Shown here: piece by piece, positions 62,078 through 64,000 of the stretch
How positions within the stretch are numbered: the first letter of the stretch is position 1
How the letters are laid out: each line of letters opens with the position of its first letter
From: Pseudoruegeria sp. HB172150
Lineage (GTDB): Bacteria; Pseudomonadota; Alphaproteobacteria; Rhodobacterales; Rhodobacteraceae
Assembly (NCBI RefSeq): GCF_013184805.1
Contig: NZ_JAATNG010000001.1
Coordinates: forward strand, 62,001-126,000
Length of the DNA: 64,000 bases
Direction of reading: 5' to 3'
The notes under the pieces: generated by a model
The model's input: the letters and a program-made list of their open reading frames with translations, nothing else
Databases searched by the model: none
Told to the model about the DNA's origin: nothing
Made by a program: the position numbers and the translations under genes

Positions 62078-63391
62078 ATGCCGATAGTCCTGTCGACCAC
62101 AGAGCCCGATTTCGAAGACCGTTTCGCCGCCTTCCTGTCGACGAAACGCGAGGACGCGCCCGACGTGGACGAGACCGTGCGCGCGATCATCGAGGATGTG
62201 CGGGCCCGGGGCGACGCGGCGGTCATCGAGCTGACGGCGAAGTTCGACCGGCTGGAGCTTACGCCTGAAACGCTGGCGTTCTCGGCGGAAGAGATCGAGG
62301 CGGAATGCGCGAAGGTGCCTGCGGCGGAGCGCGAGGCGCTGGAACTGGCCGCCGACCGGATCCGGGCCTATCACGCGCGGCAGATGCCAGAGGATGCAAG
62401 CTGGACCGATGCGGCCGGCGCGACGCTTGGCTGGCGCTGGACGCCGGTGTCTGCGGCCGGGCTTTACGTGCCGGGGGGGCTGGCCTCTTACCCGTCGTCG
62501 ATGCTGATGAACGCGATCCCGGCGCAGGTGGCCGGGGTGGAACGGCTGGCGATGTGTGCGCCGACACCGCGTGGCGCGGTCAATCCGCTGGTGCTGCTGG
62601 CGGCGAAACTGTCGGGCGTCGAAGAGGTCTACCGGATCGGCGGCGCGCAGGCGATCGCGGCTCTGGCCTATGGGACAGAAACCATCGCGCCGGTCGACAA
62701 GATCACCGGGCCGGGCAATGCCTTTGTCGCAGCGGCGAAGCGGCGGGTCTTCGGCAAGGTCGGCATCGACATGATTGCGGGGCCGTCCGAAATTCTGGTC
62801 ATCGCGGACCGGCACAACGACCCGGACTGGATCGCCATCGACATGCTCAGCCAGGCCGAACATGACGAAAGTGCGCAGGCGATCCTTGTCACCGACGACG
62901 CCGGGTTCGGGCAGGCTGTTGCGGCGGCGGTGGAAAAGCGGCTGCAGGTGCTGGAGCGGCGCGAGATCGCGGCCGCGTCCTGGCGCGATTTCGGCGCGGT
63001 CATCGTGACGCGCGATCTGGAGGAAGCGGCGGCGCTGTCTGACCGGGTGGCGCCCGAGCATCTGGAACTGTGCGTCGAGGATCCCGAAGCTCTGTCGCAG
63101 CGGATTCGCCACGCGGGCGCGATCTTTCTCGGGCAATGGACGCCGGAAGCCATCGGCGACTATGTCGGCGGGCCGAACCACGTGCTGCCGACGGCGCGGT
63201 CGGCGCGGTTCTCTTCCGGCCTTTCGGTAATGGATTTCGTCAAGCGTACGACGCTGGCGCGGATGACGCCCGAAGCCCTGCGCGCCATCGGCCCGGCGGC
63301 CGAGACACTGGCGCAATCGGAATCGCTGGAAGCGCACGGCCTGAGCGTGCGGGCGCGGCTGGAACGGCTGAACGAGGGGGCAGAGGGATGA
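62078..63391 (+). CDS. hisD: histidinol dehydrogenase
   Basis: A 437-residue zinc enzyme for the last two steps of histidine synthesis (L-histidinol to L-histidine with NAD). GLYVPGGLASYPSSMLMNAIPAQVAGV, the signature IDMIAGPSEILVIADRHNDPDWIAIDMLSQAEHD with the zinc/catalytic His residues, and GPNHVLPTARSARFSSGLSV are all intact. ATG 62078 follows GAGGAG; a GTG nine bases upstream lies within that site. The stop overlaps the UPF0262 start by 4 nt. Confidence 0.97.
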   Translation: MPIVLSTTEPDFEDRFAAFLSTKREDAPDVDETVRAIIEDVRARGDAAVIELTAKFDRLELTPETLAFSAEEIEAECAKVPAAEREALELAADRIRAYHARQMPEDASWTDAAGATLGWRWTPVSAAGLYVPGGLASYPSSMLMNAIPAQVAGVERLAMCAPTPRGAVNPLVLLAAKLSGVEEVYRIGGAQAIAALAYGTETIAPVDKITGPGNAFVAAAKRRVFGKVGIDMIAGPSEILVIADRHNDPDWIAIDMLSQAEHDESAQAILVTDDAGFGQAVAAAVEKRLQVLERREIAAASWRDFGAVIVTRDLEEAAALSDRVAPEHLELCVEDPEALSQRIRHAGAIFLGQWTPEAIGDYVGGPNHVLPTARSARFSSGLSVMDFVKRTTLARMTPEALRAIGPAAETLAQSESLEAHGLSVRARLERLNEGAEG

Positions 63392-63876
63392 CCGACGCCA
63401 CCATGGACCTCCGCTCCGTCACCATCGATGACAGCGGGCTGCCGGCGCCGACGCCGGAGATCGAGCAGGAACGCAAGGTCGCGATCTTCGACCTGCTGGA
63501 GGACAATTCCTTTCGCCTGCCGGATCGCGACGGGCGCGAGGTGCCGCCGCCGCCCTATGATCTGGAGCTGTGCATCCGCGAGCGGCGTCTGGTCTTCGAC
63601 CTGAAGGGCAACAAGGGGCAGGTTGCCGAATTTCATCTGTCGCTGGGTCCTTTCCGGCAGGCGGTGAAGGATTATTTCCAGATCTGCGAAAGCTATTTCG
63701 ACGCGGTCAAGCGCCTGCCGCCAAGCCAGATCGAGGCCATCGACATGGCCCGCCGCGGCATCCACAACGAGGGCGCGCGCATCCTTCAGGAGCGGCTGGA
63801 GGGCAAGGCCGACGTCGACATCGACACGGCGCGGCGGCTGTTCACCCTGATCTGCGTGCTGCACTGGGGCGGGTGA
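63388..63876 (+). CDS. UPF0262 family protein
   Basis: A 162-residue cytoplasmic protein conserved in alphaproteobacteria, function unknown. Diagnostic blocks are RKVAIFDLLEDNSFRLP, YDLELCIRERRLVFDL and GPFRQAVKDYFQICESYFDAVKRLPPSQIEAIDMARRGIHNEGA. ATG 63388 overlaps the hisD stop (ATGA). It normally lies between hisD and a low-molecular-weight phosphatase gene, as here. Confidence 0.93.
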   Translation: MTDATMDLRSVTIDDSGLPAPTPEIEQERKVAIFDLLEDNSFRLPDRDGREVPPPPYDLELCIRERRLVFDLKGNKGQVAEFHLSLGPFRQAVKDYFQICESYFDAVKRLPPSQIEAIDMARRGIHNEGARILQERLEGKADVDIDTARRLFTLICVLHWGG

Positions 63877-63883
63877 ACGCGCG

Positions 63884-64000
63884 ATGACCCGGCTCCCCTC
63901 CTCGGTGTTGTTCTGCTGCGACCACAACGCCGTGCGGTCGCCGATGGCCGAGGGGCTGATGAAGAAGCTTTACGGGCAGGACTGCTACGTACAGTCAGCC
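63884..64000 (+). CDS. low-molecular-weight protein-tyrosine-phosphatase family protein (3' truncated by window)
   Basis: The first 39 residues of a LMW-PTP/ArsC-type phosphatase. SVLFCCDHNAVRSPMAEGL holds the CX5R phosphate loop (Cys-Asp-His-Asn-Ala-Val-Arg), 12-18 residues from the start. ATG 63884 is 7 nt after the UPF0262 stop. The rest, including the catalytic Asp loop, is outside the window. Confidence 0.88.
   Translation, partial: MTRLPSSVLFCCDHNAVRSPMAEGLMKKLYGQDCYVQSA

Overview
The window looks like chromosomal DNA of a Rhodobacterales (Roseobacter-group) alphaproteobacterium. The best evidence is the right end, where a tRNA-Thr(GGU) and a 45-codon basic protein precede murA, a DUF2948 gene, hisD, a UPF0262 gene and a low-molecular-weight phosphatase gene. 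This is a vertically inherited gene order in that group. High G+C, dense operons with 4-nt overlaps, and many ABC, TRAP and TTT uptake systems fit the same picture. I saw no insertion sequence, integrase, phage gene or CRISPR array.

Layout. (1) 1-3.75 kb: the end of a RidA-family gene, a GlcD-type FAD oxidase, and an HlyD/CDF-like pair on the minus strand. (2) 4.2-20.1 kb: a LacI-family regulator divergent from a run of 16 plus-strand genes with short gaps. It encodes a sugar-type ABC importer (one binding protein, two permeases, one ATPase) and an inositol-type pathway: Gfo/Idh dehydrogenases, several TIM-barrel isomerases or dehydratases, IolC fused to DUF2090, IolD and IolB. No IolA/MmsA is in the window, so the last steps must be encoded elsewhere. 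(3) 20.2-31.0 kb: Ldh-family dehydrogenase, GntR (FCD) regulator, DUF475 membrane protein, 2-hydroxyacid dehydrogenase, a Dpp-type peptide/opine ABC transporter, a divergent LysR regulator and a DMT exporter.

(4) 31.0-48.9 kb: an accessory catabolic region with an aldehyde dehydrogenase, two paralogous ThDP-dependent enzymes, a MarR regulator, a Gfo/Idh oxidoreductase, and a minus-strand operon encoding a TauBC-like ABC importer plus a LigB/LigA-like ring-cleavage pair. Divergent from it are the matching NMT1-type binding protein, the second ThDP enzyme, a TctCBA tripartite transporter, a 2x[4Fe-4S] ferredoxin and a flavoprotein. (5) 48.9-59.7 kb: a second aromatic-acid cluster with a class II aldolase-like (PhtC-like) protein, a GntR/UTRA regulator, two paralogous 4,5-dihydroxyphthalate-decarboxylase-like proteins, an MhpB-type extradiol dioxygenase, an MhpC-like hydrolase, an aldehyde dehydrogenase, a TRAP transporter and an MhpD-type hydratase. 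(6) 59.8-64 kb: the conserved murA-hisD housekeeping block.

How they work together. Region 2 reads as import and oxidation of an inositol isomer or derivative. Regions 4 and 5 read as parallel pathways for unknown aromatic or 2-oxo acids. Each pairs its own uptake systems with an aldehyde dehydrogenase and a class III dioxygenase, and the two differ in decarboxylase type (ThDP enzymes in region 4, Pht5-like proteins in region 5). The most unusual points are the LigB-like protein that seems to lack the catalytic histidine and sits in a transporter operon, the ferredoxin-flavoprotein pair next to a TTT transporter, the doubled ThDP and Pht5-like enzymes, and stem-loops directly after four of the five solute-binding-protein genes. 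Substrates are inferred, not shown.
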